Shown here: positions 1 to 8,819 of the stretch, in pieces
How positions within the stretch are numbered: position 1 is the first letter of the stretch
Layout: each line of letters begins with the position of its first letter
Program-made: the position numbers and the translations under genes
Assembly: GCA_964565705.1 (NCBI GenBank)
Contig: CAZMGD010000026.1
Span: 1 to 43,175, forward strand
Reading direction: 5' to 3'
Source of the DNA: CAZMGD01 sp964565705
GTDB taxonomy: Bacteria > Actinomycetota > Acidimicrobiia > Acidimicrobiales > Ilumatobacteraceae
DNA length: 43,175 nucleotides
The notes under the pieces: model-generated
What the model saw: only the letters and a program-made list of their open reading frames with translations
The model's database searches: none
What the model was told of the DNA's origin: nothing

Positions 1-452
1 CCGAGCGTGCGCAGCTGCTCGACGGCGGCGGGCCGCTGGAGGTCGGCGCCGACGAGCAGCGGCTGGCGGCCCTGGCGCTTGAACCAGCGGGCGAGCTTGG
101 CCGAGTTCGTCGTCTTGCCGGAGCCCTGGAGACCGGCCATCAGCACGACCGTCGGTGGCCGCGAGGCGTAGGTGATCTTGAGCGTCTCACCGCCGAGGAT
201 GTTGGTCAGCTCGGCGTTGACGACCTTCACGACCTGCTGGCCGGGATCGAGGGCCTTCGACACCTGCTCGCCGACGGCCGCCTCGCGGATGCGGGCGACG
301 ACTTGGCGGACCACGGTCACGTTGACGTCGGCCTCGAGCAGCGCCGTGCGGATCTCGCGCAGGACCTCGTCGACGTCTTCGGGCGACAGGCGGCCCTTCC
401 CGCGCAGCCGCTTGAAGATCCCGTCGAACCGGTTGGAGAGGGTGTCGAACAT
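1..452 (-). CDS. ffh: Signal recognition particle GTPase Ffh (N-terminal part, cut by window edge)
   Basis: Ffh binds signal peptides emerging from the ribosome and, with FtsY, delivers the complex to the membrane. The visible 150 residues begin MFDTLSNRFDGIFKRLRGKG, the usual Ffh N-terminal helical bundle, followed by the start of the GTPase domain with the P-loop GLQGSGKT at residues 107-114 and the DLQRPAAVEQL segment after it. The rest of the G domain and the M domain lie beyond position 1. The ATG is at 452-450. The gene lies 52 nt downstream of a lipoprotein gene on the same strand and may share its transcript. Identification is firm; only completeness is unknown. Confidence 0.95.
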   Translation of the reverse strand, partial: MFDTLSNRFDGIFKRLRGKGRLSPEDVDEVLREIRTALLEADVNVTVVRQVVARIREAAVGEQVSKALDPGQQVVKVVNAELTNILGGETLKITYASRPPTVVLMAGLQGSGKTTNSAKLARWFKRQGRQPLLVGADLQRPAAVEQLRTL

Positions 453-504
453 GCGGGTTCGAGGCTACTGGCTCATCCTCCGGGCGCAGGCTCGACGTCG
501 GCGC

Positions 505-1551
505 TCAGCGCAGCCACGGTGGGAGCTCGGCGTCGGGGACCGCGGGGATCGTCAACCGCTCGCCCTCGTCACTGACGAACGCGTACGCGGGGTACAGCGT
601 CACCGTGCCGTCCTCGGACCAATCCGTCCACCAGTCCGGCTCCACCTGAACGATCGTCACGACCGCCGGGTCGGTCGGCACCGCAGTCACTGCCGGCGCG
701 GTCACCTCGGGCTCCTCGGGCACCGGGGAGTAGGCGCGCAACAAGAACCCCGACTGCAGCCGGGCGAACGCTGCGTCGGTGCCGATCAACGTCGTGTCGG
801 CGACCGGTTGCGGCGGGCGCAGCTGTCCCGAGGCGTACCTCACCTCAGCGCCGTCGCCGACTGCGAACTTGGTCGTGACCTGGGTCGGGACGCCGTCGAC
901 CACCAGGGCGGCCTCGATCCACACGCTGTCGTCCTGCACCGTCGTCGCGATCGAGTGGTCATCCGGGTCGAGACCCAGGTCGACGAGCAGATCGCGAGCG
1001 ACAGTTTCAGCTGCCTCCGCGGACGGCATGCCGCGCGCCGGTGTGCACGGAACCGCGGCCGGCGAGTCCACCGCGGGCGCCGTCGTGTGCACCGGATCAG
1101 CGTCGCAGACCTCGGTGAAGGCATCCAGGAACGACCACGTCGCTTGCGCGTCGCCGCGCACCCAGAGCTGCCGTGGGTACGAGCCCACGGTGTAGCCGCC
1201 ACCCTCCGCCGCCGGCTGCTCGGCGACCGATCCGTCGACCCCGAAGACGCCGGCGAGCGCCACGACCTCGTCGGGTGTGACCGCGGCGTCGGCCGGCCAG
1301 GCCCAGATCGTGGCCGGGCCCTCGAGCTGCGGGAGCCCGGCGGCGCGCACGAAATCGGCCACCGGCGGCACCGGCACGGTCGTCATGTCGGCGACCCCAT
1401 TGGTCACCGCCGGCGGGTTCGACGTCGGTGCCACCGACCCGACGGTCGTGGCCGTCGCATCCGATGTGGTGCGCGCGTCGTCGCCGCCACACGCCGTCGT
1501 CGCGCAGATCGCGAACACCACCACTGCGACGAGGTGGCGGCGCGGGGTCAT
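505..1551 (-). CDS. Putative secreted lipoprotein of unknown function
   Basis: The 348-aa product opens with a basic stretch and a hydrophobic signal segment (MTPRRHLVAVVVFAICATTACGG). The Cys at about residue 21 looks like a lipidation site, although the preceding TTA is not a classic lipobox. A Thr/Ala/Pro-rich linker follows to about residue 60. The remainder is a soluble acidic domain with several Trp residues (for example DWWTDW near residue 305) and Cys residues that could form disulfides. I recognise no family. Such lipoproteins are common in actinobacteria. It probably sits on the outer face of the membrane. Stop at 505 and ffh start at 452 suggest possible cotranscription. Confidence 0.75.
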   Translation of the reverse strand: MTPRRHLVAVVVFAICATTACGGDDARTTSDATATTVGSVAPTSNPPAVTNGVADMTTVPVPPVADFVRAAGLPQLEGPATIWAWPADAAVTPDEVVALAGVFGVDGSVAEQPAAEGGGYTVGSYPRQLWVRGDAQATWSFLDAFTEVCDADPVHTTAPAVDSPAAVPCTPARGMPSAEAAETVARDLLVDLGLDPDDHSIATTVQDDSVWIEAALVVDGVPTQVTTKFAVGDGAEVRYASGQLRPPQPVADTTLIGTDAAFARLQSGFLLRAYSPVPEEPEVTAPAVTAVPTDPAVVTIVQVEPDWWTDWSEDGTVTLYPAYAFVSDEGERLTIPAVPDAELPPWLR

Positions 1552-1606
1552 GCGAGCTTCGACGCTATTCGCCGCGCTCGGCTTCCGTCGCGGGTTGTGC
1601 CTACGA

Positions 1607-1626
1607 TACGAACAGTCATTAGTTCG
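1607..1626 (+). promoter_or_regulatory. Putative TetR-type operator, site 1
   Basis: The sequence TACGAACAGTCATTAGTTCG lies 20 nt before the SDR start at 1647. It shares the core AACAGTC-N-TT-N-GTT with the sites at 25994 and 36214. TACGAT at 1602-1607 directly before it could be a -10 box, so a bound repressor would block transcription. Function is inferred. Confidence 0.45.
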
Positions 1627-1646
1627 GCACCTGGGGGTTCGACGAG

Positions 1647-2483
1647 ATGGGCAAGTTCGAGGACAAGGTTGCGGTGATCACCGGCGGCGCCCGCGGCCAG
1701 GGCCGCAGCCACGCCCGGGCGCTGGCCCGTGAAGGCGCCAGCGTCGCACTGTGGGACATCGCCAACGGCCAGAACGAGCGTCCGCCGTACCGGATGGCGT
1801 CCGCCGACGACCTCGCCGAGACCGTCAAGCTGGTCGAGGAAGAGGGTGGCAAGGCGTTGCCGATCGCGGTCGACCTGCGCAACGGGCAAGACGTCCAGGC
1901 GGCGGTGGCCCAGACGGTGGAGACGTTCGGCGGTATCGACTTCCTGGTCGCCCAGCAGGGTGCGATGCCGCTCACCACCGAGACGTGGAACACGACCGAG
2001 GAGCACTGGAACGACATCATCGCCGTCAACCTGACGGCCAGCTTCCTGGCCTGCAAGTACGTGGTGCCCGAGCTGATCAAGCGGGGCCCGGGCGGGGCGA
2101 TCGTGCTCACGTCGTCGACGGCCGGGCTGACCACGTTCCCATGGTTGACGTCGTATGGCGCCGCCAAGCACGGCATCCTCGGGCTCGGCAAGGGTCTGGC
2201 CAACGAGCTCGGGCCCTACGGCATCCGGGTCAACATGATCTGCCCCGGTGCGGTCGACACGCCGATGGTGGACTCCTTCGCCGAGGCCAACGGCCTGCGC
2301 AAGGAGGACATGTGGGCGCAGTTCGACGGCGCCGACCTCCTCAACGCCGGACTGGTCCTGGCCGAGGAGTCGACCACCCCGGCGGTCGTCTACCTGCTGA
2401 GCGACGACGCGCGCTGGGTGACTGGCCACACGATGGTCGTCGACGCCGGCGCCATGATCAAACCCAACGCCGGAAACGTGTAG
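1647..2483 (+). CDS. Mycofactocin-coupled type SDR family oxidoreductase
   Basis: This 278-aa classical SDR has the cofactor motif TGGARGQG at residues 12-19 followed by RSHA, the signature of the SDR group whose tightly held NAD is thought to be recycled by the redox peptide mycofactocin. That group also carries an insert after the second strand, seen here at about residues 40-65. The catalytic Ser is near 156-157 and Tyr170/Lys174 lie in SYGAAKHG. The usual NAG motif is replaced by AQQG at 102-105, which is unusual. The likely reaction is oxidation of an alcohol; the substrate is unknown. A spaced inverted repeat sits just upstream. It stands alone between the ffh and ftsY units. Confidence 0.85.
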   Translation: MGKFEDKVAVITGGARGQGRSHARALAREGASVALWDIANGQNERPPYRMASADDLAETVKLVEEEGGKALPIAVDLRNGQDVQAAVAQTVETFGGIDFLVAQQGAMPLTTETWNTTEEHWNDIIAVNLTASFLACKYVVPELIKRGPGGAIVLTSSTAGLTTFPWLTSYGAAKHGILGLGKGLANELGPYGIRVNMICPGAVDTPMVDSFAEANGLRKEDMWAQFDGADLLNAGLVLAEESTTPAVVYLLSDDARWVTGHTMVVDAGAMIKPNAGNV

Positions 2484-2505
2484 CGCGAGCTGAGTGGCTC
2501 CCGGT

Positions 2506-2528
2506 CTGAGTGGCTCGCGAGCCATCAG
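2506..2528. terminator. Hairpin between convergent SDR and ftsY
   Basis: The segment CTGAGTGGCTCG / CGAGCCATCAG folds into a hairpin of about 11 bp with one bulge. It lies in the 41-nt gap between the SDR stop and the ftsY stop and includes the ftsY stop codon itself. CTGAGTGGCTC also occurs as a direct repeat at 2490-2500. There is no T-run. A bidirectional terminator is plausible. Confidence 0.4.
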
Positions 2529-3715
2529 AACAGTGCGTTGACGAACTCCTCCGGGTCGAAGGGGACCAGGTCGCCGATCGTCTCCCCGAGGCCGACGAGC
2601 TTGACGGGGATCCCGAGCTCGGTCTCGATCGCGAACACGATCCCGCCCTTGGCCGACCCGTCGAGCTTGGTCAGCACGACGCCCGACACCCCGGTCGCCT
2701 CGCCGAACTCGCGGGCTTGCGTCAGGCCGTTCTGGCCGGTCGTCGCATCGATGACGAGCAGCACCTCGCTGACGGTGCCGGGATCCCGGTCAGCGACTCG
2801 GCGCACCTTCTTCAGCTCCTCCATGAGGTTCGACTTGTTGTGAAGCCGCCCGGCGGTGTCGGCGAGCACGAGGTCGTTGTTCCGTGCCGCGGCACGCTGC
2901 ACGGCGTCGAAGATCACCGCACTCGGGTCGCTGCCCTCGTTGCCCCGCACGAGGTCGGCCCCGGAACGCTCCGCCCACGTGGTGAGCTGCTCGGCAGCGG
3001 CGGCACGGAACGTGTCACCGGCGGCCATCACGATCGAGCGGCCCTCGGCTGCCTGCTGCGCGCCGACCTTGCCGATCGTCGTCGTCTTGCCGACGCCGTT
3101 CACGCCGACGAACAGCCACACGTTGGTGCCCTCGGGTGCGATGTGCAACTCGCGGTCGGCGCCGTCGAGGCGGGTGATCATCTCCTTGCGCAGCTCGTCG
3201 AGGAGCGCATCGGCGTCGTTGACCTTCTCCGCCTTCGTCCACGCGCGGAGGCCGTCGAGCAGCTCGTCGGTGACGCGCACGCCGACATCGGCCTTGAGCA
3301 GCGCTTCCTCGAGATCGTCCCAGGTGTCGGCGGTGATGCCGCCGCGAGCACGAACGCCACCGAACACTCCGGCCAGCGCGGCGCGAGCCCGGCCGAGTCG
3401 GTCGCGCAACCGGGGGCGCTCCAGCTCGAGGGCCAGGAGCTCGGCGTCGATCTCGTCCTCGAACGCGAGGTCGGCCTCGAGCGCGGCCTCGTCCTCGGGG
3501 CTGAGCACGGCTTCGCCGGGAGGAGCGCCGGGCGCGCCCGGTGTGGCCTCACGGTCGGGCCCGTCGAGCCGTGGCGGCGGAGGGGCCGGCGGCTGCGTCG
3601 GGCGCTCGAGCGTCGGCGCGGCACCTCCACCCGAACGGCGGCGACTGAGGAGGATCACCGCGAGGCCGAAGACGATGACGGCCGCGATGAGGATCAGGTA
3701 GATCGTGGAACCCAT
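2525..3715 (-). CDS. ftsY: Signal recognition particle receptor FtsY
   Basis: FtsY docks the SRP-ribosome complex at the membrane by forming a GTPase pair with Ffh. The 396-aa protein begins MGSTIYLILIAAVIVFGL, a transmembrane anchor as usual for actinobacterial FtsY, followed by a Pro/acidic linker to about residue 95. The NG domain follows: G1 motif GVNGVGKT at 204-211, GDTFRAAA near 233-240, DTAGR at 286-290 and TKLDG at 349-353. The ATG at 3715 is chosen over an upstream in-frame start because the anchor begins there. It is 17 nt downstream of smc, giving the common smc-ftsY pairing. Confidence 0.96.
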   Translation of the reverse strand: MGSTIYLILIAAVIVFGLAVILLSRRRSGGGAAPTLERPTQPPAPPPPRLDGPDREATPGAPGAPPGEAVLSPEDEAALEADLAFEDEIDAELLALELERPRLRDRLGRARAALAGVFGGVRARGGITADTWDDLEEALLKADVGVRVTDELLDGLRAWTKAEKVNDADALLDELRKEMITRLDGADRELHIAPEGTNVWLFVGVNGVGKTTTIGKVGAQQAAEGRSIVMAAGDTFRAAAAEQLTTWAERSGADLVRGNEGSDPSAVIFDAVQRAAARNNDLVLADTAGRLHNKSNLMEELKKVRRVADRDPGTVSEVLLVIDATTGQNGLTQAREFGEATGVSGVVLTKLDGSAKGGIVFAIETELGIPVKLVGLGETIGDLVPFDPEEFVNALF

Positions 3716-3732
3716 GGCGCGAGCGAGGATAA

Positions 3733-6700
3733 CTAGGCGGTGCTGGACACGCGCTCGGTGACGACCTTGGACGAGCCGCCGGGGTGCATGCTGACACCGA
3801 GCAGGCAATCGCCGGCGTCCATCGTGCGCTTCTGGTGGCTGACGATCAGGAGCTGCGCGTCCTTGCGGAACTCGTCGATCAGGCCCAGGAAGCGGTGCAG
3901 GTTGACGTCGTCGAGGGCGGCCTCGACCTCGTCCATCACGTAGAACGGGGATGGCCGGCTGCGGAACACAGCGAACAGGTAGGCGAGCGCCGTGAGGCTG
4001 CGCTCGCCGCCTGACAGCAACGACAGCTTCTTCACGTTCTTGCCGCTCGGCTTGGCTTCGACCTCGATGCCGGTGTTCAGCAGGTCATCCGGGTTGGTGA
4101 GCACGAGCCGACCACTGCCACCTGGGAACAACGTGGTGAACAGCTCGGTGAAGTTGCCGCTGACGTCGGCGAACGCCGCGGCGAACACGTTCTGGATCTC
4201 CTGATCCACCGCGTGGATCACCTGCGAGAGCTCACGGCGGGTGGCGCGCACGTCGTCGAGCTGCGACTCGAGGAACTCGTGGCGCTCCTGCAGCTCGTTG
4301 AACTCCTCGAGCGCGAGCGGGTTGATCGGGCCCATCTTGCGCAGCTCGTCGTCGAGTGTCCGGGCCCGCTGCCCGGCGGCGACGCCGTCGGGCAGCTCGG
4401 GTGCCGGCGCGGCGAGCGCGACCTCGGGCTCCACCTCCTGGTCACGCCGCAAGGTCTCCACGGTGGATTCGAGGCGCATGCGCACCTCGGCGTCTTCGAC
4501 CTCCGCACGACGGGCACGCTCACGGGCGTCGTCGAGGTTGCGCTCGGTGTCCGTGCGAGCGCGGCGCGACGTGTCGAGTCGCTGGGCCAACGCCCGCACC
4601 TGGTCGCTCTGTCGTCGCCGGATCTCCTGCAGCTCACCGTGGCGCACCTCGATGACCTCCCGGTGACGCCCGACCAGCGTGGTGAAGCGGTCCACGGCGT
4701 CGAGGTCGCGCTCGATGCGCTGGCGGCGTGTCTCGGCCGCGGCTCGGGCGGCGGCATCGGCCTCCAGGCGGCGCTCGGTCTCCTCCAGGCGGCGCTCGAG
4801 CAATTGCTGGCGTCCGTGGAGGTCGGCGTTGCGGACCTCCAGGTCACGGCGCCGGCTGGCCAAGAGTGCGGCCCGAGCGTTCAGTTCTGCCTGCAGCCTG
4901 GAGCGATCGCGCACGGCCTCGGCCTCGGCCATCTCGTCGGCCTCCAGCGCCGGCAGCAATCCCTCCAGCTCGGCGACGCGCTGGCCGTCGCGGGTGAGGC
5001 GTTCGTCGATCGCCGTCTGGGCCTGCGTTGCCTCGGCAACCTCGGCGTCGAGGCCGATGCGGTCGTTCTGGACGCGAGCCAGGGACTCGGACGCGGCGTT
5101 GAAGCGCCGGTCGTTGGCGTCGAGGCGACGCTGCACGTCGGCCTCGGCCACCGTCGAGGCGTGGAGCTCGGCCTGTGCCGAGCGGTTCGCTTCGGTCGCC
5201 GCTGACTGGGCCAGCTCGGCGGCGCGCAGCTGCTCGACCGCCTCGTCGAGCGCGGCCGCCGTCGCTCCCCCTCCGGCGGCCCCGAGGCGCCAGCCGCCGA
5301 TCGCGAAGCGGTCGCCGCCGACCGTCACGACCACAGCGTCAGGGTGGGCGATCGCCGCGTCGAGCGCGGCGTCCCACCCGTCCACGCGGACCGCGCCGTC
5401 CAGCAGTGCGTCGAGCAGGCTCCCGACGCCCCGATCCGACGATCGAACGTGGGGCCGGACCGGCGCTCCGACGCTCGGTTGGATGGCCGTCACCCGACCG
5501 GCGCCGAGCGCCAGGACCGCGCCCGTGGTGTCGTGCTCGCGCAAGTGCTGCAGCGCGCGCCGCGCCGCGTGCGGGTCGGCGACGATGACCGCCTGGAGCG
5601 CCTCGCCCAACGCGGCTTCGACGGCAGGTTCCCAGCCGCCGTCGATCTCGACCAGATCGACGAGCGATCCGACGACGCCGTCGACACCGGCCAGCTTCTC
5701 GGCCCCGGCCCTGGCGCGGGCGCTGTCGAGCGCGAGCTGCAACGCCTCCGCTCGCGTCTGCCAGCGCGCGGCCTCGGCCGATGCCCCCGAGAGTGCGAGC
5801 GCTGCCGCAGACGCGGCCGCCTCGGCGTCGTCGCGCCGTGATTCGGCTGCGGCTGCTTCGTCCACCAGGGGGCCTTCCACCCCCTGGGCTTCGGCGCACT
5901 CGGCGCGCAAGCGCTCGGCGGTGGCCTCCAGCTGCGAGGCCCGGGCGGCGAGGTTGGCGAGGCGGGACGCGACGCGCGACCGCTCGGCGTTGGAGCGTTC
6001 GACGGCACCACGCAGCGACCGCAGCTCGCCGCGCACCTCCGCCGCGGCGCTCGCCGCCTGCGAGGACGGTGCCGACGGCGTGATGTCGTCGGGCTGGGTT
6101 GCCGCGCGGGCGTCGGCGAAGGCCGCCTCCTCCGCTTCGAGCGTCGCGGCAGCTGGCTCCAGCGCGGCGAGATCGTGGCCGACGGATTCCAGCTCCTCGT
6201 GGAGACGTGCCGCTTCGGCTTCGAGGTTGGCGACGACGCCGGCGTCCATCAGCGCGCCCCGGTCGCGCTCCATCGAGCGGCGTCGCTCGGCCAACACGGC
6301 GCTCAGGCCGCGTGCGCGTTCGCGCAGCTGCTCGACGCGCATCAGCTCGTCACCGATGTCGCTGTCGCCGCGCGAGGTCAGCTCGTGCTCGGCCGCCAGC
6401 ACCTCAGCGTCCAGCGCGGCGAGCCGCTCCTTGAGCTCGGCCTCGTCGACGTCGGCGCGGCGACGGCTGGCGGCCAGTACCTCCAGCCGCTCCGTGAACC
6501 CAGCGATCTCCCGGCCGGCGATGTACAGGCGCAGTGCGTGGAGCTCGGCGACGATCGCGTCATGTCGAGCTGCTGCCTCGGCCTGACGTTCCAGGGGTCG
6601 CAACTGGCGGCGGACCTCGCGCAACAGGTCCTGCACGCGCAGCAGGCTGGCCTCGGTGGCCTCCAAGCGGCGCTCGGCCCGTTCTTTGCGCTTGCGGAAC

Positions 6701-7206
6701 TTGAGCACGCCGGCGGCTTCCTCGATGATCGAGCGCCGATCCTCCGGACGGGCGTTCAGCACGGCGTCGATCTGGCCCTGGCTGACGATGACGTGTTGCT
6801 GGCGACCGACGCCGGCGTCGCTGAGGAGCTCCTGCACGTCGAGCAGCCGGCAGCCGACACCGTTGATCAAGTACTCGCTCTCACCGGTGCGGAACAGGAT
6901 CCGGGTGATCGTGACCTCGGTGAACTCGATCGGCAGCATCCCGGAGGAGTTGTCGAGGGTGAGGCTGACCTCGGCGCGCCCGAGCGCCGGCTTCTTGACG
7001 GTGCCGGCGAAGATGGACGACGTCATCTTCTGGCTGCGCACCGCGCTCGGGGCCTGGGCGCCGAGCACCCAGGCGATGGCATCGACGACGTTCGACTTGC
7101 CCGACCCGTTGGGCCCGACGACGACGGTGACGCCGGGCTCGAGGGCCATCGTGGTGGCGTCGGCGAAGGACTTGAAGCCCTTGAGGGTGAGCGCTTTCAG
7201 GAACAC
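3733..7206 (-). CDS. smc: Chromosome segregation protein SMC
   Basis: SMC forms the ring-shaped condensin ATPase that organises and separates chromosomes with ScpA and ScpB. The 1157-aa product has the expected length and order: N-terminal head with Walker A GPNGSGKS at residues 31-38, a long coiled coil rich in Ala, Glu and Arg, a hinge around residues 490-640 (DGVVGSLVDLVEIDGGWEPA and following), a returning coiled coil, then the ABC signature LSGGE near 1064-1068 and Walker B FYVMDEVEAALD near 1088-1099. The start codon is GTG. It sits 27 nt after mutM in the acpP-rnc-mutM-smc-ftsY unit. scpA and scpB are not in the window. Confidence 0.97.
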   Translation of the reverse strand: MFLKALTLKGFKSFADATTMALEPGVTVVVGPNGSGKSNVVDAIAWVLGAQAPSAVRSQKMTSSIFAGTVKKPALGRAEVSLTLDNSSGMLPIEFTEVTITRILFRTGESEYLINGVGCRLLDVQELLSDAGVGRQQHVIVSQGQIDAVLNARPEDRRSIIEEAAGVLKFRKRKERAERRLEATEASLLRVQDLLREVRRQLRPLERQAEAAARHDAIVAELHALRLYIAGREIAGFTERLEVLAASRRRADVDEAELKERLAALDAEVLAAEHELTSRGDSDIGDELMRVEQLRERARGLSAVLAERRRSMERDRGALMDAGVVANLEAEAARLHEELESVGHDLAALEPAAATLEAEEAAFADARAATQPDDITPSAPSSQAASAAAEVRGELRSLRGAVERSNAERSRVASRLANLAARASQLEATAERLRAECAEAQGVEGPLVDEAAAAESRRDDAEAAASAAALALSGASAEAARWQTRAEALQLALDSARARAGAEKLAGVDGVVGSLVDLVEIDGGWEPAVEAALGEALQAVIVADPHAARRALQHLREHDTTGAVLALGAGRVTAIQPSVGAPVRPHVRSSDRGVGSLLDALLDGAVRVDGWDAALDAAIAHPDAVVVTVGGDRFAIGGWRLGAAGGGATAAALDEAVEQLRAAELAQSAATEANRSAQAELHASTVAEADVQRRLDANDRRFNAASESLARVQNDRIGLDAEVAEATQAQTAIDERLTRDGQRVAELEGLLPALEADEMAEAEAVRDRSRLQAELNARAALLASRRRDLEVRNADLHGRQQLLERRLEETERRLEADAAARAAAETRRQRIERDLDAVDRFTTLVGRHREVIEVRHGELQEIRRRQSDQVRALAQRLDTSRRARTDTERNLDDARERARRAEVEDAEVRMRLESTVETLRRDQEVEPEVALAAPAPELPDGVAAGQRARTLDDELRKMGPINPLALEEFNELQERHEFLESQLDDVRATRRELSQVIHAVDQEIQNVFAAAFADVSGNFTELFTTLFPGGSGRLVLTNPDDLLNTGIEVEAKPSGKNVKKLSLLSGGERSLTALAYLFAVFRSRPSPFYVMDEVEAALDDVNLHRFLGLIDEFRKDAQLLIVSHQKRTMDAGDCLLGVSMHPGGSSKVVTERVSSTA

Positions 7207-7233
7207 AACGAGTCCAGAGGGTAGTGGCCGGGG

Positions 7234-8070
7234 TCAGCGCTGGCAGCGAGGGCAGAAGTAGGTGCTGCGGCCGGCGACGACGGTCTTCAGGATGCGAGCC
7301 GTGCCACAGGTCAGGCAGGTCTGGTCCTCGCGGTCGTAGACCCGGTGGAAGTCCTGGTAGTAGCCGCCACCGCCCATGAGGTCCACGTAGCGGGCGTCGC
7401 GGAGGGTGGAACCGCCGGCGGCAACGGCAGCGCCCAGGATGTCGGTGATCGCGTCGTGCACCCGCCCGGCCTGGCGGGCCGTCAGGTCGCTGGCGAGGTG
7501 GTCGTAGCGGAGCTTCGTGCGGTGCAGCACCTCGTCGGCGTAGATGTTGCCGATGCCGGCGATCACGTGCTGGTCGAGCAGCAGCGCCTTCATCGCCCGC
7601 TTCCTGGGCTTCAAGAGCGCGGCCACCGCTGGCCGGGTGAACTCGTCCGACAGGGGGTCGATGCCGAGGCGGGCCACCTCGGGCAGCTCCTCCTCGACGT
7701 TCGCGGGATCGAAGACGACCATCTCGCCGAACGTGCGCGGATCGACGAACCACAGCTCCTCGTCGCCCTCGAGCGTCAGCACGACGTGGGTGTGCGGTGG
7801 GCGCTCGGCTCCCGGTGGCGCCAGGAGCAGCTGACCACTCATCCGCAGGTGCACCATCAGTACGTCGCCGCTGTCGAGCGGGCACAGCAGGTACTTGCCG
7901 CGGCGACCGGCGTCGACGAGGCGCGTGCCGAGCAGCCCATCGATCAAGGCCTCGCGGGAGGTGCGCCGCACGGTGCGCTCGCGGCCGACCTCGACCCGGT
8001 CGATGCGGCGGCCGACGACGCGCTCGGCGAGCCCGCGCCGCACGGTCTCGACCTCGGGGAGCTCGGGCAC
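7234..8070 (-). CDS. mutM: Formamidopyrimidine-DNA glycosylase (Fpg/MutM)
   Basis: This DNA repair enzyme removes 8-oxoguanine and formamidopyrimidines and cleaves the backbone. After the initiator (GTG at 8070) the protein reads PELPEVETVRRGL, with the catalytic N-terminal Pro and adjacent Glu. GRRGKYLL near residue 52 holds the conserved active-site Lys. HMRMSG-like HLRMSGQLLL, the GIGNIYADEVL helix-two-turn-helix and a C-terminal zinc finger with four Cys (CLTCG...CPRCQ) complete the family pattern. The length of 278 aa is normal. It lies 8 nt after rnc, so translation is probably coupled. Identification is firm. Confidence 0.96.
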   Translation of the reverse strand: MPELPEVETVRRGLAERVVGRRIDRVEVGRERTVRRTSREALIDGLLGTRLVDAGRRGKYLLCPLDSGDVLMVHLRMSGQLLLAPPGAERPPHTHVVLTLEGDEELWFVDPRTFGEMVVFDPANVEEELPEVARLGIDPLSDEFTRPAVAALLKPRKRAMKALLLDQHVIAGIGNIYADEVLHRTKLRYDHLASDLTARQAGRVHDAITDILGAAVAAGGSTLRDARYVDLMGGGGYYQDFHRVYDREDQTCLTCGTARILKTVVAGRSTYFCPRCQR

Positions 8071-8078
8071 GCCGTCTG

Positions 8079-8819
8079 CTACTGACCCGGTGCCGGTGCG
8101 GGTTCGGCGAGTGCGATGAGCGCCACACCCGCCGCGGCCTGCTCCGCCGACTTCTTCGAACGCCCGTTGCCCTCACCCACTGCCCGGCCGCCGACGTAGA
8201 CCGTCGCCGAGAACTGCTTGGCGTGATCGGGCCCCGCGGCGCGCACGACGTACACCGGGGCGGTGTCAGCGACGCGAGCCGTCAGCTCCTGCAGCTGCGT
8301 CTTGTGGTCGAGCTCGTCCAGCCGGGCCACGGTGTCGGCGAGGCGGTCGTTGAGCATCCGCTCGACGAAACCGAACGCGGCGACGGTCCCGCCGTCGAGG
8401 TAGATCGCCCCGAGCACCGCCTCCAGGGCGTCGGACAGGATCGACGTCTTGGCGCGCCCACCAGCTCCGGACTCGCCCTTGCCGAGCAGCAGCCAGTCGC
8501 CGAGGTCCAGGCCGCGCGCGACCGACGCGAGCGCCGTGGCGTTGACGACGCTCTTGCGGAGATCGGTCAGCTTGCCCTCGGGGAGGTCGGCGTAACGCCG
8601 GTAGACGAGATCGGCCACGGCCCAGCCGAGTACGGCGTCGCCGAGGAACTCCAGCCGCTCGTTCGACTGCTCGCCCGGGGTCTCCGCGCACCAGCTGCGG
8701 TGGGCCATGGCGCGACGCAGCAGTCCCAGATCGTGGAACTGGTGGCCGAGCCGTTGGCCGAGCGCTTCGAGGTCGGGCGTAGCGGCTCGCTGGGTGGCTG
8801 CCGACGAGCTGACGATCAG
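8079..8819 (-). CDS. rnc: Ribonuclease III
   Basis: RNase III cuts double-stranded RNA in rRNA and mRNA maturation. The nuclease domain has the signature NERLEFLGDAVLGW and the second acidic cluster DALEAVLGAIYLDGG. The C-terminal double-stranded RNA-binding domain runs from HKTQLQEL to SKKSAEQAAAGVAL. The only ATG in frame (8708) would remove the first helices. The codons before it encode DLEALGQRLGHQFHDLGLLR, which is typical RNase III N-terminal sequence, so translation must begin further upstream. No ATG, GTG or TTG is available there. The CTG at 8819-8817, overlapping the acpP stop as CTGA, is the best candidate and gives 246 aa, a normal length. Function is firm; the start is an inference. 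Confidence 0.9.
   Translation of the reverse strand: MIVSSSAATQRAATPDLEALGQRLGHQFHDLGLLRRAMAHRSWCAETPGEQSNERLEFLGDAVLGWAVADLVYRRYADLPEGKLTDLRKSVVNATALASVARGLDLGDWLLLGKGESGAGGRAKTSILSDALEAVLGAIYLDGGTVAAFGFVERMLNDRLADTVARLDELDHKTQLQELTARVADTAPVYVVRAAGPDHAKQFSATVYVGGRAVGEGNGRSKKSAEQAAAGVALIALAEPAPAPGQ

Noticed and set aside
172..1677. Plus-strand open frame across ffh and the lipoprotein gene
   Set aside because: It runs antisense through two supported genes and is Arg-rich without motifs.
3716..3808. Longer start for FtsY
   Set aside because: It would put 31 residues coded within the smc end before the membrane anchor; the ATG at 3715 begins directly with the anchor.
4679..6586. Long plus-strand open frame (about 635 codons) opposite smc
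   Set aside because: The translation is Ser/Ala/Arg-rich low complexity with no family pattern. It is the antisense of a clear SMC coiled coil in GC-rich DNA.
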